DNA from: Caldicellulosiruptor acetigenus
Lineage (GTDB): Bacteria; Bacillota; Thermoanaerobacteria; Caldicellulosiruptorales; Caldicellulosiruptoraceae
Length of the DNA stretch: 64,000 nucleotides
Assembly: GCF_026914305.1 (NCBI RefSeq)
Contig: NZ_CP113866.1
Coordinates: forward strand, 1,553,501 to 1,617,500
Direction: 5' to 3'
Part shown: piece by piece, positions 37,034 to 45,877 of the stretch
Layout of the letters: every line of letters begins with the position of its first letter
Numbering within the stretch: position 1 is the first letter of the stretch
Program-made: the position numbers and the translations under genes
Notes under the pieces: generated by a model
Database searches by the model: none
The model's input: only the letters and a program-made list of their open reading frames with translations
Told to the model about the DNA's origin: nothing

Positions 37034-37924
37034 TTATTTGAGTTTGATTATAAAGCCCCATTTGGCATTTTGATAAACCAGTGCTGAACCTTCTGAAAAA
37101 CGATAAATATGCTTAGCAGAAGGAGGATTAACAACATTAATATCATCGAATTGAGGTTTAATTACAAACTTGCCTGTCTTGTCTATAAAGCCCCATTTGC
37201 CGTTCTGCTTAACTGCCACTAATCCTTCTGAAAAAACCCACCAAATATCATCAAACTGAGGCTTAATTACAAACTTATCGGTCTTGTCTATAAAGCCCCA
37301 TTTGTCATTTTGCTGAACTGCTGCTAATCCTTCTGAAAAAGGCCAAACATTATCAAACTGAGGTTTAACAACAATCTTGCCTGTTTTGTCTATATAGCCA
37401 TATTTCCCATTCTGCCTAACTACCGCTAAACCTTCTGAAAAGTCCCCAGCATCATCGAATTGAGGTTTAATAACAAATTTGCCTGTCTTGTCTATATAGC
37501 CCCATTTACCATTCTGCTTAACTGCCGCTAAACCTTCAAAAAAATTCCCAGCATCATCGAATTGAGGTTTAATAACAAATTTACCTGTCTTGTCTATATA
37601 GCCCCATTTACCATTCTGTTCACAAAAAACTGCTGCTAATCCTTCTGAAAAATCCCCAACCCCATTGAATTGAGGTTTAATCACAAACTTTCCTGTTTTG
37701 TCTATATAGCCACATTTCCCATTCTGCACAACCCAGGCTAAACCTTCCGATAAATTTTAAATTTTATCAAATTGAGGTTTAATTAACAAAAACTTACCAC
37801 CAGCTAATACTTCTGTTTGAACCTTTGATGTCGATTTTGCACTGCTTTGAGCCGCAAATACTAAATAAAAACTTGTAACTAAAATCATTACAACACAAAA
37901 CAAGCTCAACAATCTTCTCTTCAT
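37034..37924 (-). pseudogene. Secreted WG-repeat protein A, interrupted by one in-frame stop
   Basis: Signal peptide and start are the same as the intact paralog at 40121-41278. A single TAA at about 37757-37759 lies in an otherwise continuous frame (PQFDKI, stop, NLSEGLAWV). The 3' part holds about seven repeats of a roughly 34-residue unit built on KPQFD-F-EGLA-QNGK-GYIDKTG. WG-repeat proteins are secreted beta-propeller-like proteins of unknown role. Apart from the stop there is no frameshift. Read-through is possible but unsupported. Confidence 0.82.
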
Positions 37925-37958
37925 AAATTTAACCTCCCTCACAATATGATTTTGTTTT

Positions 37959-39667
37959 TAGCCTGGTGCAAAATGTTCAACACTAAACCTAAACAACTTT
38001 CTTTCCTAGATCTATTCTCCCACCTAAAGGCTTCGGCTCTCTACAAGCCTGAAAGCCTTTTGGGCTTGTTCAATAAATTCATCGACTTATCAAACTACAT
38101 ACCTTCTTCTTTCTACAATGCTTACTATAAACACTTTGGCAAGCATAGATGCTTCTCATTAGAATCTATGCTCCTGTGCTTCTTTGTCCAAAAATTACTC
38201 AAACTCAATACCCTTACTCAGCTTCGGGCTGTTCTTCTTAACTCCTATGAACTTCGTTCTTTCTGTAACCTAAATGGCAATGTTCCTTCTATTTCTACTT
38301 TCTCACGTTTCAGAAAAGTCTTTAACAGCGAAATACTTAAACTTTTCCAAAATATCTCTATCCATGCACACAATATCTCTATCCAACAATGCCCTGAACT
38401 TGCTTCAATCTTAATCTTCGATACAACCGGTATTGTCCCAAAGGTTCGTGAAAACAACCCTAAATTCATTCAATCACTCTTGAAAAATACCTCAAAAGCT
38501 AACCCCGATCTGTCCTCTGACAAAATCTATTCTCTCGTTTATTCCTCTTTGCCTAAAACTGCTAATGCTAATTCTAATATCCGCCTTATGTTCGTAAATG
38601 GCCATTTTTGCTGGACTTTAAAATTTGCTGTCATTACAAATGCTCTTGGTATACCCTTAGCTTTATTACCTCTGTTTGACTCTGATTCTACTTCTTCTGA
38701 CCCTATAGAGCATAAAAGTATCTGCGACTCTAAAGCTTTAATTCCTTCACTCGAAATTTTATTCTCTTATATCCCCAAAAATTTCTCCACTTTCATTGCT
38801 GACAGCGCCTTGGATTCATATAACATCTACTCCACTTTAAAAAACACCTTCAACTTCTCCAAAATCGTTATTCCTCTAAATACAAGAGCCTCTAAAAATA
38901 CTACACCTACTTCAGACCCCAACATCGTTATTTCTGAAGATGGTGTCCCTATCTGCAAAAAGGTCGATAAACCTTTTAAACCTGAAGGCAAATGTCAGGG
39001 TAAAAATCGTTCTGTGCGTTTTAAATGGACTTGCCCTATGTCTTCTTATAAAGATGGCAAACGTACCTGCTCTTGCCCTCAGCCTTGTACTACCTCCAAA
39101 TCAGGTAGAATGTTCTACACTTACCCTGACGATTTTCGGTCTTTCCCAGGTTTGAGCAGAAATTCTCAAGAGTTTTTAGACCTCTACCACAAACGTGTCG
39201 CTGTGGAGCAGACTATTTACCATCTAAAATCCTACATGGGTTCTGATACCATCTGCACTTATGACCATATTTCTATTTTCTCTGATTTCTTGCTCTCTGC
39301 CATTACTTTTTCGCTCTTATTTATTCTCGCTCACAATATTAAGCTTTATTGTTCTAAATTGACTATTAAAAAACTGAACAAACTTAAAAAACTTATCGCT
39401 TAAACTCACAATTTTTATTGAATTATTAACTTTTAAAAAATTTATGATTTTGTTTTTCTTAACCTTCTAAACTTAGAGTTTAGAAGGTTTAGGATACTAT
39501 TGTCTTTTTTGAGCTTGTAAATTTTTAGCATACAATTATTATTGAATATTTTGATTATATTGATAATATTTAGTTGCAATTCTACTCTTCTTTTTACATC
39601 TCGATTGTATTTCCTGTTTATACTGGCATCTCTTACCTTCAATCACCACCTATTTTGCAAACAGCTA
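37959..39667 (+). mobile_element. IS copy A (family of C and D), recombinant, left end deleted
   Basis: Begins TAGCC and ends with the AGCTA right terminus. About 121 bp present in copy B, including the left subterminal hairpin, promoter and Shine-Dalgarno, are missing. No matching target repeats flank it. The 5' 110 bp of the gene match copy B exactly, then it switches to the C/D type. Confidence 0.8.
37973..39403 (+). CDS. DDE transposase, IS copy A
   Basis: 476 aa, intact frame starting MFNTKPKQLSFLDLFSHL. Putative catalytic features are IFDTTGIVPK, IADSALDS and a late VEQTIYHLKS. A C-rich insert (CSCPQPC) is shared with copies B-D. The ATG lacks the GAGGAGGG that copies B-D have, so it is probably poorly expressed. 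IS family not assigned: IS4/IS5-superfamily or IS1182-like. The frame also opens 9 codons earlier inside the deleted-end junction. Confidence 0.8.
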   Translation: MFNTKPKQLSFLDLFSHLKASALYKPESLLGLFNKFIDLSNYIPSSFYNAYYKHFGKHRCFSLESMLLCFFVQKLLKLNTLTQLRAVLLNSYELRSFCNLNGNVPSISTFSRFRKVFNSEILKLFQNISIHAHNISIQQCPELASILIFDTTGIVPKVRENNPKFIQSLLKNTSKANPDLSSDKIYSLVYSSLPKTANANSNIRLMFVNGHFCWTLKFAVITNALGIPLALLPLFDSDSTSSDPIEHKSICDSKALIPSLEILFSYIPKNFSTFIADSALDSYNIYSTLKNTFNFSKIVIPLNTRASKNTTPTSDPNIVISEDGVPICKKVDKPFKPEGKCQGKNRSVRFKWTCPMSSYKDGKRTCSCPQPCTTSKSGRMFYTYPDDFRSFPGLSRNSQEFLDLYHKRVAVEQTIYHLKSYMGSDTICTYDHISIFSDFLLSAITFSLLFILAHNIKLYCSKLTIKKLNKLKKLIA

Positions 39668-40120
39668 AAAAACTTTATCCTTTATGAGTAAAATTTTATT
39701 ATAGATACCATACAGCGTCAAATTATTAACTATTTGTTTGTTATTTATTAATGAATTAGGTTGTAAATATACTTAACCACGTACTCTTTGGTTATGTTTA
39801 ACGCTTTTCCTATTTATATTCTTTTCTGTGGTAAATATTTTAAACACAAAGAAGTGCAGGATAAAATTCATTTGCTTTGAAGCTCGCTTGCCAAGAGAGT
39901 CTTAAAATAAATAATGCTATGATAATTTTCAAAACAATCTCTGAGACATTTTAAATCAAGCATTCCCTCATATATTTGTTTTTCTTATGTGTCTTTGTAG
40001 GATAGAAGACACAATTAATGGATTCCTTTCTTTACTTCCCTATATTTAATTTTTAATTATTACTCTTCAGCTCATAGTGTAATAGAATCATAATTAAGTT
40101 AACCATTATTAATTTGGCTT
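39668..40120. other. 453-bp intergenic region, no gene seen
   Basis: AT-rich, stops in all frames, no hairpin with a T-run, no repeat I can match. It lies between IS copy A and the WG-repeat gene B; nothing supportable here. Confidence 0.4.
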
Positions 40121-41278
40121 CTATTTAAGCTTAATTATAAAACCATATTTGTCATCTTGCCCAATAATTGCTGAACCCTCCCTAAAATCCTTAACATAAT
40201 AAAATTGAGGTTCAATAATAATTTTACCTGTCTTATCTACAAAACCATATTTTCCACCCTGCTCAACTACTGCTAAACCTTCTGAAAACCAATAGGCATT
40301 ATCGAATTGAGGTTTAATAACAAACCTGCCTGTTTTATCTATATAACCCCATTTCCCATTCTGCTTAACCGGTGCTAAACCTTCTGAAAAAGTCCCAGCT
40401 TCATTGAATTGAGGTTTAATAATAAATTTGCCTGTTTTATCTATATAACCCATTTTCCCATTTTTCTTAACTACTGCTAAACCTTCATTAAAATCTCCAG
40501 CTTCATCGAATTGAGGTTTAATAACAATCTTGCCTGTTTTATTTATATATCCCCATTTTCCATTCTGCTTAACCGGTGCTAAACCTTCTGAGAACCAAAA
40601 ATAAACATCATCAAATTGAGGTTTAATAACAAACTTACCTGTCTTATCTATAAAGCCACATTTACCATCCTGCAAAACTAATGCTATACTACCCAAAAAC
40701 CCAGAAGCAACATTAAATTGAGGTTTAATAACATATCTACCTGTCTTGTCTATATAACCACATTTGCCATTCTGCTTAACTATTGCTAAACCTTCACTGA
40801 AATTTCCAACATCATCAAATTGAGGTTTAATAACAAACCTGCCTGTCTTGTTTATATAACCACATTTCCCACTCTGCTTAACTGCTGCTAATCCTTCACT
40901 AAAATCCCCAACCAAATCGAATTGAGGTTTAATAACAATCTTACCCGCCTTATCTATAAAACCATATTTCCCATTCTGCTTAACTGCTGCTAATCCTTCC
41001 TTAAAACCCTTAACCTCATCAAATTGAGGACTAACTATGAACTTACCTGTCTTATCTATAAAACCCCATCTGTCATTAAGATAAACTGCCGCTAAACCTT
41101 CTGAAAAAGGCCCAACCCAATCGAATTGAGGTTTAATTAACAAAAACTTACCACCAGCTAATACTTCTGTTTGAACCTTTGATGTCGATTTTGCACTGCT
41201 TTGAGCCGCAAATACTAAATAAAAACTTGTAACTAAAATCATTACAACACAAAACAAGCTCAACAATCTTCTCTTCAT
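40121..41278 (-). CDS. Secreted WG-repeat protein B
   Basis: About 385 aa from the ATG at 41278, which follows GGGAGGT; the upstream 6-codon extension is not needed. Signal peptide: two arginines, then LLSLFCVVMILVTSFYLVF and cleavage near AAQSS. Ten repeats of about 34 residues contain KPQFD, F-EGLA, QNGKWGYIDKTGK, the WG/KWG repeat. Such proteins are extracellular; the ligand is unknown. The 5' region is nearly identical to the broken paralog at 37034. An insertion element sits 18 bp upstream of the Shine-Dalgarno. Confidence 0.88.
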   Translation of the reverse strand: MKRRLLSLFCVVMILVTSFYLVFAAQSSAKSTSKVQTEVLAGGKFLLIKPQFDWVGPFSEGLAAVYLNDRWGFIDKTGKFIVSPQFDEVKGFKEGLAAVKQNGKYGFIDKAGKIVIKPQFDLVGDFSEGLAAVKQSGKCGYINKTGRFVIKPQFDDVGNFSEGLAIVKQNGKCGYIDKTGRYVIKPQFNVASGFLGSIALVLQDGKCGFIDKTGKFVIKPQFDDVYFWFSEGLAPVKQNGKWGYINKTGKIVIKPQFDEAGDFNEGLAVVKKNGKMGYIDKTGKFIIKPQFNEAGTFSEGLAPVKQNGKWGYIDKTGRFVIKPQFDNAYWFSEGLAVVEQGGKYGFVDKTGKIIIEPQFYYVKDFREGSAIIGQDDKYGFIIKLK

Positions 41279-41296
41279 AAATTTAACCTCCCTCAC

Positions 41297-41312
41297 AATA
41301 TGATTTTGTTTT
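41297..41312. repeat. Target duplication, IS B left (16 bp)
   Basis: AATATGATTTTGTTTT, repeated at 43147-43162. Both copies are directly adjacent to the TAGCC and GGCTA ends of copy B. Confidence 0.85.
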
Positions 41313-41378
41313 TAGCCTTTTGCAGAAACGCTCAATATGAGCGTTATCAAGCTTTAGGAAGATTCAAAAAAGTCTGGT

Positions 41379-41443
41379 CACCCTCCTCATAGTTCTAGTA
41401 AAATATGATTATATAAAACAAATTTTCTACTATGAGGAGGGTG
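41379..41443 (+). other. RBS-sequestering hairpin of IS copy B
   Basis: CACCCTCCTCATAGT (41379-41393) pairs perfectly with ACTATGAGGAGGGTG (41429-41443), which holds the Shine-Dalgarno of the transposase. A TATAAA lies in the loop. Transcripts entering from outside would hide the RBS; transcripts starting in the loop would not. Confidence 0.78.
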
Positions 41444-41447
41444 CAAA

Positions 41448-42872
41448 ATGTTCAACACTAAACCTAAACAACTTTCTTTCCTAGATCTATTCTCCCACCT
41501 AAAGGCTTCGGCTCTCTACAAGCCTGAAAGCCTTTTGGGCTTGTTCAATAAATTCATCGACCTGTCTCAATTCATCCCTGACTCATTCTACAAAGCCTAC
41601 TACAAATATTTCGGCAAACACAGAAGTTTCTCTTTAGAATCCATGCTCTGCGCTTTCTTCATCCAAAAAATCCTCAAACTTAATACTATCACCCAGCTCC
41701 GTGCTGTTCTATTTAAATCTTATGAACTTCGTACATTCTGCAACTTTGAAAATGTGCCCTCTATTTCTACCTTCTCAAGGTTTAGAAAACTCTTTGCACT
41801 TGAAATCGAAAAATTGTTCAATAACATCGCTCTTTTCGCTCATAACATAGCTTTTGAGCATTGCCCAGATTTAGCTTCTACTCTAATATTCGATACTACA
41901 GGCCTTGAACCTAAAGTCCGGGAAAATAACCCTAAATTCTTTCAATCTCTACTGCGTAAAACTTCTAAGGCTAACCCTGACCTCGAAACTAACCAGGTGT
42001 ACTCTCTTGTTTATTCTTCTTTGTCCAAAACATCCGCCGCTAATTCTAATATCCGCCTTATGTTCATAAACGGTCATTTTTGTTATGCACTCAAATTCGC
42101 TGTCATTACAAATGCTCTCGGTCTTCCTCTGGCTATCCATCCTCTGTTCAATATAGATTCATCAAACTCTGACCCTATTGAAGATAAAGCTGTCTCTGAT
42201 TCAAAAGCTTTGCTACCTTGCCTTGAAAAACTTTTTTCATACATCCCTAATAACTTCTCTACTTTTAGCGCTGATAGTGCCTTGGATTCTGCTAACATTT
42301 ATTCCACTTTAAAAAACTCTTTCAATTTCTCTAAAATCGTTATCCCTCTAAACAAAAGAGCTAACAAAAACTCTACTACCTCTGACCCCAATATCATTAT
42401 CTCAGAAGATGGTATCCCCATATGTCAAAAATTCAATCTGCCTTTTAAACCAGAAGGCATTTGCCAGGGTAAAAATCGTTCAGAGCGTTTTAAATGGGTC
42501 TGCCCTTTGTCTTCATACAAAGATGGCAAACGTGTCTGCTCTTGCCCTCAGCCCTGTACTTCCTCTAAATCAGGCAGAATGTTTTATACATACCCTGATA
42601 ACCTTCGTTCTTTCCCTGGCATCAACAGAAACTCTCAAAAATTCTTAAACCTCTACAAAAAACGTGTCGTCATTGAACAAACCATCGCTCACCTTAAATC
42701 CTACATGGGCTCTGACATCCTGCCAACACGCGACCATATTTCTCTGTTTTCTGATTTCCTTTTGTCTGCTGTGTCTTTCCTCTTGCTATTTATTCTCGCT
42801 CATAATATTAAGCTTCATTGCTCTAAGCTTACTATTAAAAAACTTAATAAACTCAAAAAACTTATTGCTTAA
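41448..42872 (+). CDS. DDE transposase, IS copy B
   Basis: 474 aa, intact. Same domain pattern as copies C and D (IFDTTGLEPK, FSADSALDS, IEQTIAHLKS) but clearly diverged, mainly between residues 45 and 200. The first 40 residues match copy A almost perfectly. GAGGAGGG precedes the ATG by 4-5 nt and is paired in the hairpin described. Confidence 0.86.
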   Translation: MFNTKPKQLSFLDLFSHLKASALYKPESLLGLFNKFIDLSQFIPDSFYKAYYKYFGKHRSFSLESMLCAFFIQKILKLNTITQLRAVLFKSYELRTFCNFENVPSISTFSRFRKLFALEIEKLFNNIALFAHNIAFEHCPDLASTLIFDTTGLEPKVRENNPKFFQSLLRKTSKANPDLETNQVYSLVYSSLSKTSAANSNIRLMFINGHFCYALKFAVITNALGLPLAIHPLFNIDSSNSDPIEDKAVSDSKALLPCLEKLFSYIPNNFSTFSADSALDSANIYSTLKNSFNFSKIVIPLNKRANKNSTTSDPNIIISEDGIPICQKFNLPFKPEGICQGKNRSERFKWVCPLSSYKDGKRVCSCPQPCTSSKSGRMFYTYPDNLRSFPGINRNSQKFLNLYKKRVVIEQTIAHLKSYMGSDILPTRDHISLFSDFLLSAVSFLLLFILAHNIKLHCSKLTIKKLNKLKKLIA

Positions 42873-43146
42873 AACTTTAAGTTTTTTCTTGGTTAAATCT
42901 TTCAACCCTTTACTCAATATCATAGTTACCTGTCTTAAACCCTCTAAAGAAGCTTTTTTAGAGGGTATGGGATAGTATTGTCTTTTTAAACGCTGTTAAT
43001 AATTTCCATCAATTTGATTTAGCTATTGCTGTTTGTATTGGTATTAATTGTATTAGCTTTTCCTTTGCCTTCCTACTCCTTATTTGTACATAATTTCTGT
43101 TTTCCCACCTATTACCTGCAAACATCACCCTTTTTGCAAACGGCTA

Positions 43147-43162
43147 AATATGATTTTGTTTT
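43147..43162. repeat. Target duplication, IS B right (16 bp)
   Basis: Matches 41297-41312. Confidence 0.85.
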
Positions 43163-43818
43163 TTATAAAAACGTTCTATATGAGCGTTATAAAGCATCTA
43201 AAAATACTTAATGTCGAGTCATATTCACAGCTGAAAAAATAATAAAATAAAAGCGGCTGTGACATGTATCAGCTAAAAATTAATAAATACTTACCAAATT
43301 CAAGTAAAGTTGTACTTGTCGCTTGGAATGTTGGCATATTGTAGTGCAAGAACAAAATAATTCTCATAATAAATCTTATATGCAGTTAAAATACCTATCA
43401 ACAACAAAGCCTCTCTTTATAACATTTGTAATAACCACCACTTTGTTTCTGGGTTCTTCGGAAAACCTTGCTATATCCTCAAAAAATCCAAACTAAACGT
43501 CTTTTTATTTAAGTTTGTTACATACAAAAAGATTATTCCCAAGATCACTCTCAATTCCTTTTCCAAAATTGTCAAGCATTTATAGCTCACTCTCAAGCAA
43601 CTGCTAAGAACATAGCTCAACACAATTCAACATAATTCGACAATTTATATACTTTCAGGATATGGTATTAATTCAATTATAATAATCACAGTTAAGCAAA
43701 TGCAAGAGTTTATTTACTTGTATATTTTCTTTTTATTGGAATTTAGATGGCAGAAAGTAGCATATCCTGTGAGCTTTCAGATTTGAGATGAAAATTGAGA
43801 TAAAAAAATAAAGCACGA
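43163..43818. other. 656-bp intergenic region with a degraded IS left end
   Basis: No open reading frame of interest. Around 43169-43200 the sequence ATATGAGCGTTAT.AAGC resembles the subterminal hairpin of the A-D family, so an older insertion once ended here. A CACAGC/GCTGTG hairpin near 43224-43262 has too long a loop to call a terminator. Confidence 0.5.
43806..43817 (-). terminator. DUF1292 terminator, distal arm (split by IS256)
   Basis: AAATAAAGCACG, complementary to CGTGCTTTATTT at 45391-45402. Originally one hairpin followed by T-rich sequence on the minus strand. Confidence 0.75.
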
Positions 43819-43826
43819 CCGCAAAA

Positions 43827-45376
43827 GGGTCTGTAAATAATTTTGTGTATTTAAATTAGGCCAACCTTCTTGGTAAGAGATCATTCAGATTAACTTGTCT
43901 ACTTTCTATTTTTTAGTATTACCATTTTAAAAATTTTTATGCATAAATTTTTAAAATCCTGGACAAAATTTAATACTGGGTTATAATACTCTGTTTTTTA
44001 TTTGCTGTTTTAAACTGCTTCCATGGAAGCAGTTTAAAATACGAACTGGTGATTGCTATCTACTTTATATACTCTCTCAAACGGTCAGGATACATTATCA
44101 AAAGCTGATTTAATATTATATCCCAATTTCTGTACCTCTGTGTCCACTTTCTTACAACATTTTTTGTTGCAAGATAAAGCATCTTCTCCAATGCTATATC
44201 ATTTGGAAACACTGATTTTGTCTTTGTCACTTTCCTAAACTGTCTGTGAATTCCTTCTATGATGTTTGTGGTATAAATTATCTTCCTTATCTCTGGGGGA
44301 AACTTAAAAAACGATATCAGTGAATCCCAGTTGTTTTCCCAGCTTCTGAACGCATAAGGATACTGTTTCCCCCATTTCTCTTTTAATTGACAAAAATTTT
44401 CAAACGACTCTTCTTCATTGACTGCTTGATATACATTCTTAAAATCCCTCGAAAACTCTTTTATATGCTTGTATGAAACATACTTGAACGAATTTCTGAG
44501 CTGATGAATAATACACCTTTGAATATCGCTCTTTGGAAATACTGCTTCTATTGCTTCTTTTAAACCTGTAAGACCATCAACACAAAACAACAACACCTCT
44601 TCTATTCCTCTTGTTTTTAAGTCATTTAAAACACCCAACCAAAACTTGGAGCTTTCACTTTCTCCAATCCATATTCCTAAAACATCTTTATATCCTTCAA
44701 TGTTAATACCCAAAACAACATAGGCAGCTTTATTCACAATTTTACCCTCATCCTTTATCTTGTAATGAATTGCGTCCATGAAAATAAATGGATATATCTT
44801 TTCCAATGGTCTATTTTGCCATTCTCTTATCTCAGGAATAATTTTCTCTGTAATTTTGCTAACCATTTCGCTAGATATTTCGATACCATAAATATCTTTA
44901 ATTTGCTCATGAATGTCTCGTGTTGTCATTCCTCTTGAATACAGGGCTATAATTTTGTCTTCAATCTCTGAAATGTCTCTTTTATACTTAGGAATTATCT
45001 TCGGTTCAAATTTACCTTCTCTATCCCTTGGAATATCAAGTTCCATTTCACCAAACTTAGTTTTGACAGTATTTTGACTATAACCATTTCGGGAATTTGT
45101 TGTCTGCTTGTTTTTGACATCATATTTTTCGTAGCCTAAACTTTCTTCAATCTCTGCTTCTAAAAAACTTTGCAACACATCCTTAAATAGGTCCTTTAAG
45201 CTTTCATAAATGTCGCTTACACTTTGGATATTATTTTTTCTTATGAATTCGAGCAATTGTTCTTTTGTTAAAACATTTTCCATAACAAAAACCTCCCTCT
45301 TGGATATTTTTGTTTATATTCTGATTCTTACCAAGAAGGAGGTCCTTATACTTTACACAAAATTATTTATAGTCTC
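43827..45376 (-). mobile_element. IS256-family insertion sequence
   Basis: 1550 bp with imperfect 23-bp terminal inverted repeats sharing TAAATAATTTTGTGTA. Flanked by an exact 8-bp duplication CCGCAAAA (43819-43826 and 45377-45384), the IS256 norm. It landed in the loop of the DUF1292 terminator. Confidence 0.9.
44060..45283 (-). CDS. IS256-family (Mutator-type) transposase
   Basis: 407 aa. DDE residues are placed by FMDAIHYKIKDEG, LFCVDGLTGLKEAI and NIIEGIHRQFRKVTK. Intact with ATG after GGGAGGT, so the element could be active. The N-terminal SLGYEKYDV and MELDIPRDREG are family hallmarks. Confidence 0.93.
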   Translation of the reverse strand: MENVLTKEQLLEFIRKNNIQSVSDIYESLKDLFKDVLQSFLEAEIEESLGYEKYDVKNKQTTNSRNGYSQNTVKTKFGEMELDIPRDREGKFEPKIIPKYKRDISEIEDKIIALYSRGMTTRDIHEQIKDIYGIEISSEMVSKITEKIIPEIREWQNRPLEKIYPFIFMDAIHYKIKDEGKIVNKAAYVVLGINIEGYKDVLGIWIGESESSKFWLGVLNDLKTRGIEEVLLFCVDGLTGLKEAIEAVFPKSDIQRCIIHQLRNSFKYVSYKHIKEFSRDFKNVYQAVNEEESFENFCQLKEKWGKQYPYAFRSWENNWDSLISFFKFPPEIRKIIYTTNIIEGIHRQFRKVTKTKSVFPNDIALEKMLYLATKNVVRKWTQRYRNWDIILNQLLIMYPDRLREYIK

Positions 45377-45390
45377 CCGCAAAAATTGGC

Positions 45391-45402
45391 CGTGCTTTAT
45401 TT
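45391..45402 (-). terminator. DUF1292 terminator, proximal arm (split by IS256)
   Basis: CGTGCTTTATTT, perfect 12-bp complement of 43806-43817; see the other arm. Confidence 0.75.
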
Positions 45403-45407
45403 CTCAC

Positions 45408-45704
45408 TTACTCTTCGTCCTCGTCGTACATATCAAAATCTTCCTCATCAAATCTGGACTGGAAGATTTCAAATACATTTTCAAGCTCTTCTTCGTCTTC
45501 TACACCCACATATACCTCTTCACCGTCTCTGTCTTCAATTCTGAGAATTACAACCTCAGCCTCTTCGTCTTCTTTCTCCATCTCCTCTAAAGGAAGAAGT
45601 ACTATATAGTCATTGCCATTGTAATTGACCTTATCAAGCATCTCAAAAGATATCTCTCTTCCTTCCTCATCTACCAATGTTACTACATTGTCAAACATAT
45701 CCAT
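45408..45704 (-). CDS. DUF1292 protein (YrzB-like)
   Basis: 98 aa, very acidic, with the DUF1292 core FDNVVTLVDEEGREISFEMLDKVNYNGNDYIVLLP (split here only for reference). Function unknown. ATG follows AGAGGTG. Its promoter is now 1.9 kb away: IS copy C sits between gene and -10, and IS256 sits in its terminator. Confidence 0.8.
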   Translation of the reverse strand: MDMFDNVVTLVDEEGREISFEMLDKVNYNGNDYIVLLPLEEMEKEDEEAEVVILRIEDRDGEEVYVGVEDEEELENVFEIFQSRFDEEDFDMYDEDEE

Positions 45705-45724
45705 AATGGATTCACCTCTTTTCT

Positions 45725-45742
45725 AAATATAAATTATTGTAA
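45725..45742. repeat. Target duplication, IS C left (18 bp)
   Basis: AAATATAAATTATTGTAA, repeated at 47595-47612. Confidence 0.85.
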
Positions 45743-45805
45743 TAGCCTTTTGCAGAAACGCTCAAGATGAGCGTTATCAAGCTTTATATAGAATCAAAAA
45801 AGTCT

Positions 45806-45874
45806 GGACCCCCTCCTCATAGTTGTAGTAAAATATGTGTATATAAAACAAATTTTCTACTATGAGGAGGGTCC
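45806..45874 (+). other. RBS-sequestering hairpin of IS copy C
   Basis: GGACCCCCTCCTCATAGT (45806-45823) pairs with ACTATGAGGAGGGTCC (45859-45874), two Cs bulged. The 3' arm holds the transposase Shine-Dalgarno. Relative to copy B both arms changed together. Confidence 0.75.
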
Positions 45875-45877
45875 AAA

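Larger units (their letters stand above)
41313..43146 (+). mobile_element. IS copy B, complete
   Basis: 1834 bp from TAGCC to GGCTA, with imperfect terminal repeats (AGCCTTTTGCAG- and AGCCGTTTGCAA-type). A 16-bp target duplication flanks it. It lies in the promoter region of WG-repeat gene B. A subterminal hairpin and an RBS-sequestering stem are present. Confidence 0.88.

Noticed and set aside
39668-40120. Possible small RNA
   Set aside because: No promoter-terminator pair and no stable structure by eye.
37034-41278. DNA tandem repeats or CRISPR-like array
   Set aside because: The periodicity is about 102 bp in coding frame and reflects WG protein repeats; unit sequences vary and have no spacers.
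43224-43262. Terminator-like hairpin (CACAGC/GCTGTG)
   Set aside because: Loop of more than 20 nt, no T-run, and no gene ending there.
45408-45704. DUF1292 as an antitoxin with the 105-aa neighbour
   Set aside because: Originally adjacent and both acidic, but DUF1292 is a widespread housekeeping-type gene and no toxin is present.
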